Assembly: GCF_021654135.1 (NCBI RefSeq)
Contig: NZ_JAKGSD010000032.1
Span: 1-64,000, forward strand
DNA: 64,000 nucleotides
Source: Amycolatopsis tucumanensis
Lineage (GTDB): Bacteria; Actinomycetota; Actinomycetes; Mycobacteriales; Pseudonocardiaceae
Direction of reading: 5' to 3'
This document shows positions 32,741 through 40,845 of this stretch, piece after piece. Position numbers and translations under genes: made by a program. The notes below the pieces were generated by a model. That model worked only from the letters and a program-made list of their open reading frames with translations. It searched no databases and was not told the DNA's origin. Numbering within the stretch: position 1 is the first letter of the stretch; every line of letters starts with the position of its first letter.

Positions 32741-32756
32741 CGTGGACTAGACCATT
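32741..32756. promoter_or_regulatory. DasR-responsive element (dre)-like site
   Basis: The core TGGACTAGACCA matches 11 of 12 bases of the dre core TGGTCTAGACCA, the site for the GlcNAc-phosphate-sensing GntR regulator DasR. It lies 41-56 bp upstream of the GH16 start, where it would cover the promoter. Regulation is predicted only. Confidence 0.6.
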
Positions 32757-32878
32757 CCGACAAGGCGTCCGGGTGGGAACTTTCCACCCGGATCCCCTCG
32801 CGTGAGTGACCCGCGTGCGGGGGATCCAGCGTTTCCGCAGTTCCGGGCCGGGTAGCCGGGGCGCCTAGGAGGTGAGCC

Positions 32879-33064
32879 ATGAACATGTTCGACAAGGCCA
32901 AGGACGCTCTGGGCAAGAACCCGGACAAGACGGACCAAGGGATCGACAAGGCCGCCGAGGCCGCCAAGGGCCGGTTCGGCGAGCACGCCGACAAGATCGA
33001 CCAGGCGTCGCAGAAGGCCAAGGACTTCGCGCGCGGGCAGCAGGAGCAGCCGCCGCCGCAGTGA
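32879..33064 (+). CDS. Small Rv0909/MT0933-family antitoxin-like protein
   Basis: This 61-residue charged helical protein (MNMFDKAKDALGKNPDKTDQ, then GIDKAAEAAKGRFG and HADKIDQASQKAKDF) matches the MT0933 antitoxin family, which has repeated D-K-I-D/KAKD heptads. In mycobacteria some members pair with START-domain toxins; here no toxin gene is adjacent. A ribosome site AGGAGGTGAG precedes the ATG, and a good terminator (33083-33119) follows. It may instead be a stress-related CsbD-like protein. Confidence 0.78.
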   Translation: MNMFDKAKDALGKNPDKTDQGIDKAAEAAKGRFGEHADKIDQASQKAKDFARGQQEQPPPQ

Positions 33065-33082
33065 GGAAGTCCACAGTGGAAT

Positions 33083-33119
33083 GAGTCCTTCGGGGCGAGG
33101 TCTTCGTCCCGAAGGGCTC
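33083..33119 (+). terminator. Stem-loop terminator after the antitoxin-like gene
   Basis: GAGTCCTTCGGG (33083-33094) pairs with CCCGAAGGGCTC (33108-33119). All twelve positions pair in the plus-strand RNA, one as U-G, with TTCCCCTC after the stem. In the opposite strand that pair is A-C, so it acts on the plus strand. Confidence 0.75.
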
Positions 33120-33144
33120 TTCCCCTCATCGCACGCCGAGGAGG

Positions 33145-34077
33145 ATGCTGGGCCGCGTGTCCAGACCCGACCTGAACCCGGTGGCCCTGCGCCCCGGCGT
33201 CATCGCCTTCCACCAGCCGCCGGGCGGCTGGTTCGTCAGCAACGCGGGGCTCGTCGTGGGCCGTGACGCGGCCTTGCAGGTCGACACGTTCGCGACCGAG
33301 CCGCTGAACCGGCGGCTGGAGACCGCGATCGACGCCTACCTCGCGCCCGGCACGCCCCGCACGGTCGCGCTGACCCACGCGCACGGCGACCACGCCCACG
33401 GAGCCGGCCGCCTGGCCGCGGCAGGCGCGACGGTGCTGGCCACTCCGCCCGCCGCGGGCGAGGTGCTGTCCGGCCCGCACACCTACGACATGCTTTTCAG
33501 CTGCGACTGGGGCGCCATCGACCCGCCCGCGGACATCTCCCCCGTCACCGAGCCGCGGACCCTCGACCTCGGCGGCACGTCGGTGGCGGTCGTGCCGGTG
33601 CCCGGGCCCGCGCACACGCACGGCGATCTGGTGGTGTGGCACGAGGAGTCGGGCACGCTGTTCACCGGCGACCTGCTGTTCCTCGGGGTCACGCCGCTGG
33701 CGATCTCCGGGTCCATCGCCGGGTGGCTGGAAGCGCTGACCTGGCTGGAAACGTTCGGCGCGGCCACGTACGTGCCCGGGCACGGCCCGGTGACCGCGGC
33801 GGCCGAGAACCCGGTGGCGGACGTGCGCGAGTACTTCGAGTGGCTGCGGGAGGCCGTCGCCGCGTCGGCGGACTACGCGGCGATCGAGGAGGCCGCCAGG
33901 GCGCGCTGGCCGGAGTGGGGCGCCGGCGAGCGGCACGGCGTCAACGCGCGGATCGCGTACGCGCAGGCGCACGGGACCGAGCTGGACTTCCCGGCCGGGG
34001 TCAAGGACCTGCTCACCAGCGCCGCCGCCCACGGCGAGCGGATGACCGAGACGGGCCTGATCCGCCTCGACATCTGA
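33145..34077 (+). CDS. MBL-fold metallohydrolase
   Basis: The 310-residue protein has the metal motif THAHGDHAHG (HxHxDH type), a following His in PAHTHGDLVV, Asp in LFTGDLLFLG and His in VPGHGPV. N-terminal PGVIAFHQPPGGWFVSNAGL resembles SoxH/quinoprotein-relay-type MBL proteins. A substrate cannot be named. A GTG at 33157 (VSRPDLN) is a possible later start. It is separated from the antitoxin-like gene by a terminator, so it has its own promoter. Confidence 0.85.
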   Translation: MLGRVSRPDLNPVALRPGVIAFHQPPGGWFVSNAGLVVGRDAALQVDTFATEPLNRRLETAIDAYLAPGTPRTVALTHAHGDHAHGAGRLAAAGATVLATPPAAGEVLSGPHTYDMLFSCDWGAIDPPADISPVTEPRTLDLGGTSVAVVPVPGPAHTHGDLVVWHEESGTLFTGDLLFLGVTPLAISGSIAGWLEALTWLETFGAATYVPGHGPVTAAAENPVADVREYFEWLREAVAASADYAAIEEAARARWPEWGAGERHGVNARIAYAQAHGTELDFPAGVKDLLTSAAAHGERMTETGLIRLDI

Positions 34078-34084
34078 CCCGCGG

Positions 34085-34255
34085 GCCTCACGCCCGCGGG
34101 CGCGAGTTCCGCAGTCGCGGGCGCGAGGCCTGCGCTCGTGGGCGCGAGTTCCGCGCACACGCCCGCGAGTCCCGCGGGTGCGAGTCCGACGCTCGCGGCG
34201 CGAGCCTCACGGCCGCGAGTCGCGCCCTCGCGGGCGCGAGTTCCGCGTTCGAGCC
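34085..34255. repeat. Short interspersed repeats of GCGGGCGCGAGTTCCGC type
   Basis: The 185-bp gap between two convergent genes is filled by variants of a 16-20 base motif (GGGCGCGAGTTCCGC near 34098, 34139 and 34237, with inverted or degenerate copies such as CGCGAGTCCCGCGGGTGCG). Spacing is irregular. It looks like a different repeat family from those at 5, 17, 36, 45 and 57 kb. Confidence 0.6.
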
Positions 34256-34262
34256 GGTGCGG

Positions 34263-34685
34263 TCAGCGGATCTTCTCGCCGTAGACGCGCTCGACCTTCA
34301 GCGTCATGAGCACCCGGCGGTCGGACACCATGACCTCGCGGTACTCGGCCCAGTCCGGGTGCTCGCCCGCGGCCTTGCGGTAGTAGTCGACCAGCGCCTC
34401 GACCTCGGGGCCGTGCGGGTCGGCGCCGGGACCGGTGAGGGTGACCGGGCCCTCCGCGGTCGCCCACGCCCAGCCGTCGGAGCTGGTGACCTCCAGCGCG
34501 GCGCGCGGATCGCGGCGGAGGTTGCGGGTCTTCGCCCGGCCCTCCGTCATGGACACGTAGATCACCCCGGCGTCGCGGTCGTAGTACGGCGTGACGGGCG
34601 ACAGCTGCGGCAGGCCGTTGGACTTGATCGTGGCCAGTACGGCGATCCTGGCGTCGGCGAGCAGGTCGTGCGGATCGAAGGTCAT
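34263..34685 (-). CDS. PPOX-class (F420-dependent type) flavin/deazaflavin protein
   Basis: A 140-residue split-barrel protein: ARIAVLATIKSNGLPQLSPV, VIYVSMTEGRAKTRNLRRDP and WAWATAEGPVTL are the PPOX/F420 Rv1155-like hallmarks. Members use F420H2 or FMN for small-molecule reductions. The start at 34685 was chosen since MTFDPHDLLADARIAV is the family N-terminus. A perfect 9+9 palindrome lies 14 bp upstream. The gene is convergent with the MBL hydrolase across the repeat block. Confidence 0.82.
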   Translation of the reverse strand: MTFDPHDLLADARIAVLATIKSNGLPQLSPVTPYYDRDAGVIYVSMTEGRAKTRNLRRDPRAALEVTSSDGWAWATAEGPVTLTGPGADPHGPEVEALVDYYRKAAGEHPDWAEYREVMVSDRRVLMTLKVERVYGEKIR

Positions 34686-34698
34686 GCTCCGATCATGC

Positions 34699-34720
34699 AC
34701 CCTCACACTGATGTGAGGGT
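34699..34720. promoter_or_regulatory. ACCCTCACA-ctga-TGTGAGGGT palindrome in a MerR-type promoter setting
   Basis: Perfect nine-base arms surround four bases, upstream of the PPOX gene. On the minus strand TTGACC and CATGAT stand about 20 bp apart around the palindrome. Over-long spacing with a centred dyad is the layout of MerR/SoxR-family promoters. No MerR gene occurs nearby, so the regulator would be encoded elsewhere. Confidence 0.5.
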
Positions 34721-34770
34721 CAATCGCGCGCCCGCTCCTGCTGGAGCCGCCTTCGGCTACGCTGCCGTCC

Positions 34771-35331
34771 GTGCCCGAACAGACGTGGTCCCCCGATCCC
34801 GAGACGCCCGTCGTCGAGTACCGGTCCGGCCGATGGGTGTTCATCGGGGGGCTGGCCATGTTCGTCGTCTTCGGGTTGGTCGCCCTCTTCCCGGACATCG
34901 GGCATGCCTCAGGTTCGTCGAAGTCGAAGAACCTCACTCCGACCGCCGCGTCGTTCCTCTTCGGCGCGCTCGCGCTGGGCGGCCTGATGATCATGATCGG
35001 CTCCGTCCCCCGCATGCACCGCTTCGTCGTCGATCAGCGTGGACTGTGGTGGGGAGCCGGTCGCAAATCCGACCTGATCGCGTGGGAGGAGTTGCGTGCC
35101 GTGCGCGGACGGGAACCGCGCCCGCCGGTCAAGGGCGACCCGAACTCGAAGCCCGTGCTGCCGGCCCTCGTGTTCACCCCCGCGGACGGCCGTTTCGCGA
35201 CCCGCCACAGCGCGCTGGTGAAACCCCTGCCGGACGCCGGTCCGGACGTGCAACTGAGACTGCCGAACTTCGCCACGGTCCGGCAGCTGACCCAGGAGAT
35301 CGCCAGAGTCCGGCCGGACCTGCTCCGCTGA
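34771..35331 (+). CDS. Hypothetical membrane protein with PH-like soluble domain
   Basis: A 186-residue protein with two helices (WVFIGGLAMFVVFGLVALF and FLFGALALGGLMIMIGSVP) and a C-terminal soluble part. HRFVVDQRGLWWGAGRKSDL followed by IAWEELRAV resembles bacterial PH-like domains. Starts with GTG 34771. It is divergent from the PPOX gene and shares its 85-bp promoter region including the dyad at 34699. Function unknown. Confidence 0.68.
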   Translation: MPEQTWSPDPETPVVEYRSGRWVFIGGLAMFVVFGLVALFPDIGHASGSSKSKNLTPTAASFLFGALALGGLMIMIGSVPRMHRFVVDQRGLWWGAGRKSDLIAWEELRAVRGREPRPPVKGDPNSKPVLPALVFTPADGRFATRHSALVKPLPDAGPDVQLRLPNFATVRQLTQEIARVRPDLLR

Positions 35332-35405
35332 CGCCCTTGGCAGGTCTGGCCTGCGATCGGCGTCATGAGCACCCCGCGTGAGGGCCGACGCGCGCTGGCG
35401 GGGCG

Positions 35406-35810
35406 TCAGTGGTCGTTCACGAACGGCCAGGCGCCGCAGCCGTAGCTGCACGCCGTGACGGTGAACTTCTGCCCCTCGGGCAGGTTGTAGACACCGCCGA
35501 GCGAAGCGCTCTTCGAGACGCAGCTGCCGCTCCCGCCGGTCACCCGGAACGAGTACCGCGTCGTCTCCCCGGTGCCGGGGCCGACCCACACCGTCGGGGT
35601 TTTGCCGTCCGCCTTCGTGTCGCAGGCGGAGATCAGGTCGCCGTGTTCCTCCACGTACACCTTGAAATCGCCGGACGCGCCGGACCAGACGTGGTCCCAG
35701 CCGTCGCCGGGCGGCACCGGGGCCGCCGAAGCCGTGCCCTGGAAGGCCAGTACCGCAAGTACACCGGACGACAGAGCCACCGCGGCGCGAATTCCCCTGT
35801 GGGACTTCAT
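35406..35810 (-). CDS. Small secreted hypothetical protein
   Basis: The 134-residue protein has a clear signal peptide (GIRAAVALSSGVLAVLAFQG, cleavage near ASA-AP). The mature part is about 100 residues with four Cys (ISACDTK, GSCVSK, TACSYGCG) that probably form disulfides. No enzymatic motif is visible. The ATG at 35810 was chosen since it heads the signal sequence; an in-frame upstream extension runs into intergenic sequence. I do not recognise a family. Confidence 0.72.
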   Translation of the reverse strand: MKSHRGIRAAVALSSGVLAVLAFQGTASAAPVPPGDGWDHVWSGASGDFKVYVEEHGDLISACDTKADGKTPTVWVGPGTGETTRYSFRVTGGSGSCVSKSASLGGVYNLPEGQKFTVTACSYGCGAWPFVNDH

Positions 35811-35950
35811 CGGATTTCCTCTCCTGCCGGAAGCAATGGCGCAGCCTAGCGCGACGTTGATCGAGACGACAAGAGGATCGTTCAACAATTGCTGGCGGAA
35901 TCTAGGGGCGAGCCGCAAAGGGGTCGGGACTGGGGCATCGGGACTGGGGC

Positions 35951-36095
35951 AGGTGTGGGCAAGCCTGGGCTATCCGCGGCAGGTGTGGGCAAGCCTGGGC
36001 TATCTGCGGCAGGGGCGGCGAGCCTGGGCTATCCGCGGCAGGGGCGGCGAGCCTGGGCTATCCGCGGCAGGTGTGGCGAGCCTGGGCTATCTGCG
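35951..36095. repeat. 29-30-bp tandem repeats, five copies
   Basis: The unit is roughly GTGTGGGCAAGCCTGGGCTA plus TCCGCGGCAG. The first two copies are 30 bp, the next two 29 bp (GGGGCGGCGAGCC variant), and a fifth is partial. They lie 3' of the minus-strand TetR gene, in the 409-bp gap 35811-36219. The rest of the gap shows no gene. Confidence 0.75.
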
Positions 36096-36219
36096 CTGCG
36101 AGCAAGTGCTCTGTGTTCGGCCTGCTGCCCTCGGCACCATCACCGGCCAGGGCAGGCTGCAGGTCAGCCCGGGGCAACCTGCGCACACTCGGCGACAGCC
36201 TGCTGCCTCGGCACCATCG

Positions 36220-36813
36220 CTACGAGGCCGGGTACAGGCGTCCCATCAGTTCGAGGACCTCGTCGATCATCCGGCGCGCCTTCGCCTTCGACGACGCGGC
36301 CGCCACCTCGCGCCCCGCCTCCGTGGCCATCGCCGTCAGGCACAGCACCAGCATGTCCGACAGCGGCCGCGTGTGGCCGTTCACCAGCGTCGAGTTCGCG
36401 TGCAGCCACTCGCGGAACCGCTGCCGCGTCAGCAGCCCGAACCCGGCGGGCCCGCTGCCGGACAGGAAGATCCGCGCCAGCTGCCGCTCCTCCCAGCACC
36501 CCTCGAGGTACGCGCGGGTGCCGGCGATGAACAGCCGCAGCGCGTCCTCCTCCCCCGCGGCCAGCGCGGTCCGGAACGCGCGCGCCGACCGGTGCTGCTG
36601 CCGCCGTGTGTACTCGTCGTACAGCGTGATCCACAGGTCCGACTTCGCGGTGAAGTGGTGGTAGAGGCTGCCGATGCTGGCACCCGCCCGGTCGGCGATG
36701 TCGACGAGCTTGGCGTCCTCGTAACCGGAGGCGACGAACACCTCGCGGGCTGCGTCGAGCAGGGCGGCGCGCGTGATCTGCGCCCGCGTGCTCCCGGTGG
36801 TGGCCTCGGTCAT
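36220..36813 (-). CDS. TetR-family transcriptional regulator
   Basis: A 197-residue regulator with HTH at about residues 12-58 (AKLVDIADRAGASIGSLYHH, then FTAKSDLWITLYDEYT). The C-terminal half has RIFLSGSGPAGFGLLTRQRF. It lies 76 bp downstream of the livK-like gene on the same strand, so it may be co-transcribed with or control the branched-chain-type transporter. ATG 36813 directly precedes MTEATTGSTRAQIT, a normal TetR N-terminus. Confidence 0.87.
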   Translation of the reverse strand: MTEATTGSTRAQITRAALLDAAREVFVASGYEDAKLVDIADRAGASIGSLYHHFTAKSDLWITLYDEYTRRQQHRSARAFRTALAAGEEDALRLFIAGTRAYLEGCWEERQLARIFLSGSGPAGFGLLTRQRFREWLHANSTLVNGHTRPLSDMLVLCLTAMATEAGREVAAASSKAKARRMIDEVLELMGRLYPAS

Positions 36814-36889
36814 ACCCCGATTGTGCCGGACCGCACGGCTCGCGCCGGTCCCGGCGTGACGTGAGCCCCGCCGGGACGCGGCGCCCACC

Positions 36890-38194
36890 TCACGCCGCCG
36901 GCACGCCGTTGGCCGGCGCCGCCGGTTGCGGCTGCGTGTACGGCACCACCGGTCCGTCACCGTCGTCGGTGGTCAGCGGCGTGCCGGACAGCACCTGCTG
37001 CCCGCCGCGGATGGTCGAGATCTGCCCGCCGGTGTAGCCGGCGTGCGAGTCCGGCCCGTACCGGAACGGCACCAGCCCGGGCCCGGTGAACCCGCCCTTG
37101 TTCAGCGCGTCGATCAGCCCCTGCCGCGTCAGGTCCTTGCCCGCGGCCTGCAGCACCTGCGCGAACGTGTACGCGTACGACATCGCGTAGATGACGTTGC
37201 CGTCGAACGGCAGGTTCGGGATGTAGGTGTCGTGCACCTTCTTGAACAGCTGGATCCACGAGTTCTGCGCGTTGCCGCTCGCCGGCAGGTAGGCGCTGCT
37301 TACCAGCCCCTCGACCAGGTCGCTGCCCTTGACCGACGCGCCGCTCTGCTTGGCGAAGTTCTCCAGCAGCCCGGCCACCGTCACCGGGTCCGCGCCCACG
37401 CTCGAGGCGACCAGTTGCGGGTTGTAGCCCAGCTTCAGCGCGGTCAGCTTGAACAACGCGGTGTAGGCCGGGATCGTCTCCAGCACCACCACCTCCGCAC
37501 CGCTGCGCGCGATCGCCGACACCTGGGCCGCGACGTCGGTGTTGCCCGGCTGGTAGGGCTGCCGCGACACGACCAGGCTCTGGTCGATGAACTTGTCCAG
37601 CCCCTTCATGCCGTCGGCGCCGAAGTCGTCGTCCTGGTAGAAGTAGGCGACCTTCTTGCCGGCGAAGTTCTTCGCGACGTAGTCGCCGAGGATCTTGCCC
37701 TCGACGGTGTAGTCGGGCTGCCAGCCGTAGGTGTAGGGGTTCTTGTCCGGCTGGTCCCAGCAGGTGCAGCCGGACGCGACGAACAGGTCCGGCACGCGCG
37801 AGCTGTTAAGGAAGTCCACGACCTTGGTGTGCGTCGGCGTGCCGAGCGCGCCGACCATCGCGAACACCTTGTCCTCCAGCACCAGCTGCTTGGTCAGGGT
37901 GACCGTGTTCGCCGGGTTGTAGGCGTCGTCGACGTACTTCAGGTTGATCTTGCGGCCGTGGATGCCGCCGCCGGCGTTGATGTAGTCGAACATCGCCTTC
38001 GCCGCGGGCCCCTGCTCGCTGTAGCCGGGCGCCGCGTTGCCGGTCAGCGGCAGGGTGCTGCCGATCAGCACTTCGGTGTCGGTCACGCCGGGCGTGCTGC
38101 CGCTACCCGAACCTCCACCGCCGCACGCGGTCAACGTGAGCGCGAGCGTCGCGGCGATCGCGACCGCCGCGCGCGGGCGTCTGGACAGGACCAT
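36890..38194 (-). CDS. Branched-chain amino-acid-type ABC transporter, substrate-binding lipoprotein
   Basis: The 434-residue protein has a lipoprotein signal with lipobox LTAC-G and then a LivK/Peripla_BP_6 domain: VLIGSTLPLTG, GGGIHGRKINLKYVDDAYNP, MVGALGTPTH and FFYQDDDFGADG-like text (YFYQDDDFGADGMKG). CTCWDQPDKNPYTYGW is a loop seen in members that bind non-amino-acid ligands such as aromatic or aliphatic acids. A proline/alanine-rich tail ends the protein. It is the last Liv gene, ten bases after livM. The ligand is not known. Confidence 0.9.
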   Translation of the reverse strand: MVLSRRPRAAVAIAATLALTLTACGGGGSGSGSTPGVTDTEVLIGSTLPLTGNAAPGYSEQGPAAKAMFDYINAGGGIHGRKINLKYVDDAYNPANTVTLTKQLVLEDKVFAMVGALGTPTHTKVVDFLNSSRVPDLFVASGCTCWDQPDKNPYTYGWQPDYTVEGKILGDYVAKNFAGKKVAYFYQDDDFGADGMKGLDKFIDQSLVVSRQPYQPGNTDVAAQVSAIARSGAEVVVLETIPAYTALFKLTALKLGYNPQLVASSVGADPVTVAGLLENFAKQSGASVKGSDLVEGLVSSAYLPASGNAQNSWIQLFKKVHDTYIPNLPFDGNVIYAMSYAYTFAQVLQAAGKDLTRQGLIDALNKGGFTGPGLVPFRYGPDSHAGYTGGQISTIRGGQQVLSGTPLTTDDGDGPVVPYTQPQPAAPANGVPAA

Positions 38195-38204
38195 CTCGTC
38201 TCCT

Positions 38205-39263
38205 TCAGTTCTTCCGGTTACGGCGGAGCAGGCGGCCGATCCGGCGCACCCCGGACTGGATGCCGCCGGGGAAGGCCAGGATGACCAGGATCAGCACCAG
38301 TCCATAAAGGACCAGCGGGATGTTGGCGTAGACCGCGCGCGGCAGGTCGGCCTGCTGCGCGAGGTCGGTCGACCAGTTCGGCAGCAGCGTCACGATCACC
38401 GCGCCGTACACCGCGCCGGCGAGGCTGCCGAGCCCGCCCAGCACGGCGGCGGTGAGCAGGGACAGCGACAGGGCCAGCGTGAACGCCCCCGGCGCGGCCA
38501 GGTTGTTGACGATCGCGAACAGGCCGCCGGCCAGCCCGGCGCACCCGGCGCTGACGCAGAACGCGAGGATCTGGGTGCGGGCGACGTGCACGCCGGACAG
38601 GGCCGCGGCGTCCTCGTCCTCGCGCACCAGCCGCATGTCGCGGCCGAGGCGGCTGCGGCTGAGGTTGGCCAGCAGGAACAACACGACCACCAGGCAGATG
38701 CCGCAGATCCAGGACTGCCACCGCTCCAGCGGGAAGGCCTCCCCGAGCGACAGCGGCGGCACCGGCGGGCTGACGATCAGGCCGTTCGCGCCGCCCAGCA
38801 GGTCGCGCAGGCCGTGGTAGTCGGCCAGCGAGGGCAGCCCGACGGCCAGCGCGAGCGTCGCCCCCGCCAGGTACGGCCCGCGCAGCCGAGCCGCGGCCAC
38901 GCCGACCAGCGTGCCGACCAGCGCGGTGCCCGCGGTCGCGACGATCAGCACCGGCGCGAGGCTCCACTCGGCGTTCTCCAGCAGCAGCGCGGCCGTGTAG
39001 GCGCCGACCGCGACGAACGCGCCGTGCCCGAGCGAAATCTGTCCACTGAGGCCGGACAGCACGGTGAGCCCGGCGACCGCGATGGCCGTGTAGGCGATCT
39101 GGGCCAGCTGCAGGTTCGCGAACGGGTCCAGCGCGATCGACAGCAGCCAGAACCCGAGCAGCCCCAGCACCGCCCAGCACGCGTGACGCAGCAAAGTGGA
39201 CCGTCGCCACAGCGGCGCCGTGGACGCCTCCCGCTGGGGCGCCTGCGTTTCCGTCATCGTCAT
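38205..39263 (-). CDS. Branched-chain-type ABC transporter permease (LivM)
   Basis: A 352-residue permease with about ten helices and the LivM signature GLSGQISLGHGAFVAVGAY. EDEDAAALSGVHVARTQILA and GGLGSLAGAVYGAV are further anchors. It forms the membrane channel with the LivH-like protein. Its start overlaps livH by four bases. Confidence 0.92.
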   Translation of the reverse strand: MTMTETQAPQREASTAPLWRRSTLLRHACWAVLGLLGFWLLSIALDPFANLQLAQIAYTAIAVAGLTVLSGLSGQISLGHGAFVAVGAYTAALLLENAEWSLAPVLIVATAGTALVGTLVGVAAARLRGPYLAGATLALAVGLPSLADYHGLRDLLGGANGLIVSPPVPPLSLGEAFPLERWQSWICGICLVVVLFLLANLSRSRLGRDMRLVREDEDAAALSGVHVARTQILAFCVSAGCAGLAGGLFAIVNNLAAPGAFTLALSLSLLTAAVLGGLGSLAGAVYGAVIVTLLPNWSTDLAQQADLPRAVYANIPLVLYGLVLILVILAFPGGIQSGVRRIGRLLRRNRKN

Positions 39264-40141
39264 ACCCGCCGCCTCGCTCCCGCGCCGAACAACCCGTGCG
39301 GCCGCACCATCAGCACCACGATGAGCACGACCAGCGCGCCCAGCGTCACGATGTCCGGGCCCAGGTAGCCCGAGACGAAGCTGAGCACCAGGCCCAGCGC
39401 GACCCCGCCGACGACCGCGCCCGGCGGACTGTCCAGTCCGCCGATCACGGCGGCGGTGAACCCGAACACCAGCACCGCGTCGAACGCCGTCGGGCTGACG
39501 AACGTGCTCGGCGCGATCAGCACCCCGGCGACCGCGCCGACCACCGCGGCCAGCGCCCAGCCGACCGTCAGCATCCGGCCGACCCGCACCCCCAGCAGGC
39601 GGGCCACCTCCGGCGCGAACGCCGTCGCGCGCATCCGCAGGCCTGCCGAGGTCCGGCGGAACACCACCGCCAGCACCACCATCACGGCGAGCACCACGCC
39701 GACGATCCACAAGTCGTTGGGCGAGAACAGGATCTGTCGCCCGCCGGCCTGGAACCCGGCGATGGAGAACGCGGGCGGGTAGGACTGCGGGGTGCCGCCG
39801 AACACCATCCCGGCGACGCCCTGCAGCCCGACCAGCAGGCCGAACGTGACCACCACCGCGTCCAGCGGCGGCCGCTGCGCGACCGGCCGGATCAGCACCC
39901 GCTCCACGACGGCGCCGAGCACCAGCCCGGCGGCGATCGCGACGGCCAGCGCCAGCCAGTAGGACCCGCCGTGGCTGACCACGGTGTAGCCGAGGAACGT
40001 GGTGATCATCATCATCCCGCCCTGCGCGAAGTTCACGATTCGCGTGGAGCGCCAGATCAGCACCAGGGCCAGCGCGACCGCGGCGTACACCGCGCCGCTG
40101 GTCAGCCCGGCGAGCGTCAAGTCGAGGAACCGTCCCATCAC
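39260..40141 (-). CDS. Branched-chain-type ABC transporter permease (LivH)
   Basis: The 293-residue permease has eight or nine helices. LTSGAVYAAVALALVLIWRS and TRIVNFAQGGMMMI match the LivH N-terminal pattern (GxVYaLvAlGlvLi...iNFAqG). GFTAAVIGGLDSPPGAVVGG is the conserved EAA-like cytoplasmic loop. Start at 40141 gives an ATGA overlap with the livF stop; ATG 40138 is equally close. Confidence 0.92.
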   Translation of the reverse strand: MMGRFLDLTLAGLTSGAVYAAVALALVLIWRSTRIVNFAQGGMMMITTFLGYTVVSHGGSYWLALAVAIAAGLVLGAVVERVLIRPVAQRPPLDAVVVTFGLLVGLQGVAGMVFGGTPQSYPPAFSIAGFQAGGRQILFSPNDLWIVGVVLAVMVVLAVVFRRTSAGLRMRATAFAPEVARLLGVRVGRMLTVGWALAAVVGAVAGVLIAPSTFVSPTAFDAVLVFGFTAAVIGGLDSPPGAVVGGVALGLVLSFVSGYLGPDIVTLGALVVLIVVLMVRPHGLFGAGARRRV

Positions 40142-40845
40142 ATCTCCAGGTAGGCCCGGCGGACCCGGTCGTCGGCGGCCAGCCGGGCGGCTTCGTCGTC
40201 GGCGACCTTGCGGCCGACGTTGAGCACGACGGCGCGGTCGGCCACCGACAGCGCCGTGCCCGCGTTCTGCTCGACCAGCAGCAGGGTCAGGCCGGTTTCG
40301 GCGCGCAGGCGACGCAGCGTCGCGACGATCTGCGCGGCGGTGCGCGGCGCGAGGCCCAGCGACGGCTCGTCCAGCAGCAGCAGGTCGGGACGGCTCATCA
40401 GGGCGCGCCCGATCGCGAGCATCTGCCGCTCACCGCCCGACAGGGTCTCCGCGCGCTGGTGCCGTCGCTGTTCGAGCGGCGGGAACAGCTCGAACATGCG
40501 CGCCAGGCCGGTGCGCAGCCACGCCCGGTCCCGCCGCCACAGCCCGCCGAGGCGCAGGTTCTCCTCGACCGTCAGCTCGACGATCACGCCGCGCCCCTCG
40601 GGCACGTGCGCCACGCCCAGCCGGACCAGGTCCTCCGGGCCGTGCCGGGTGATGTCCCGGCCGCCGAGGCGCACCGAACCGGACTTCGGCCGCAGCAGCC
40701 CGGACAACGAGCGCAGCAGCGTCGTCTTGCCCGCGCCGTTCGCGCCGAGCACCGCGGTGATCGAGCCGCGCTCGACCGTCAGATCGATGTCGTGCAGCGC
40801 GCGCACCGGCCCGTACTCGGCGACGAGGCCGCTGACCTCAAGCAT
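40138..40845 (-). CDS. Branched-chain-type ABC transporter ATPase (LivF)
   Basis: A 235-residue ATPase: Walker A LGANGAGKTT, signature LSGGERQMLA, Walker B LLLLDEPSLGLAP, and H-loop region LLLVEQNAG. The LSGGE and EQN combination is typical of LivF. Its start overlaps the upstream LivG-like gene by eight bases. Confidence 0.93.
   Translation of the reverse strand: MLEVSGLVAEYGPVRALHDIDLTVERGSITAVLGANGAGKTTLLRSLSGLLRPKSGSVRLGGRDITRHGPEDLVRLGVAHVPEGRGVIVELTVEENLRLGGLWRRDRAWLRTGLARMFELFPPLEQRRHQRAETLSGGERQMLAIGRALMSRPDLLLLDEPSLGLAPRTAAQIVATLRRLRAETGLTLLLVEQNAGTALSVADRAVVLNVGRKVADDEAARLAADDRVRRAYLEM

Noticed and set aside
32879..33064. Complete toxin-antitoxin module
   Set aside because: Only the antitoxin-family protein is present; the next gene is an MBL hydrolase with its own promoter behind a terminator.
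35951..36095. CRISPR-like array
   Set aside because: The units are directly adjacent with no unique spacers and no cas gene is present.
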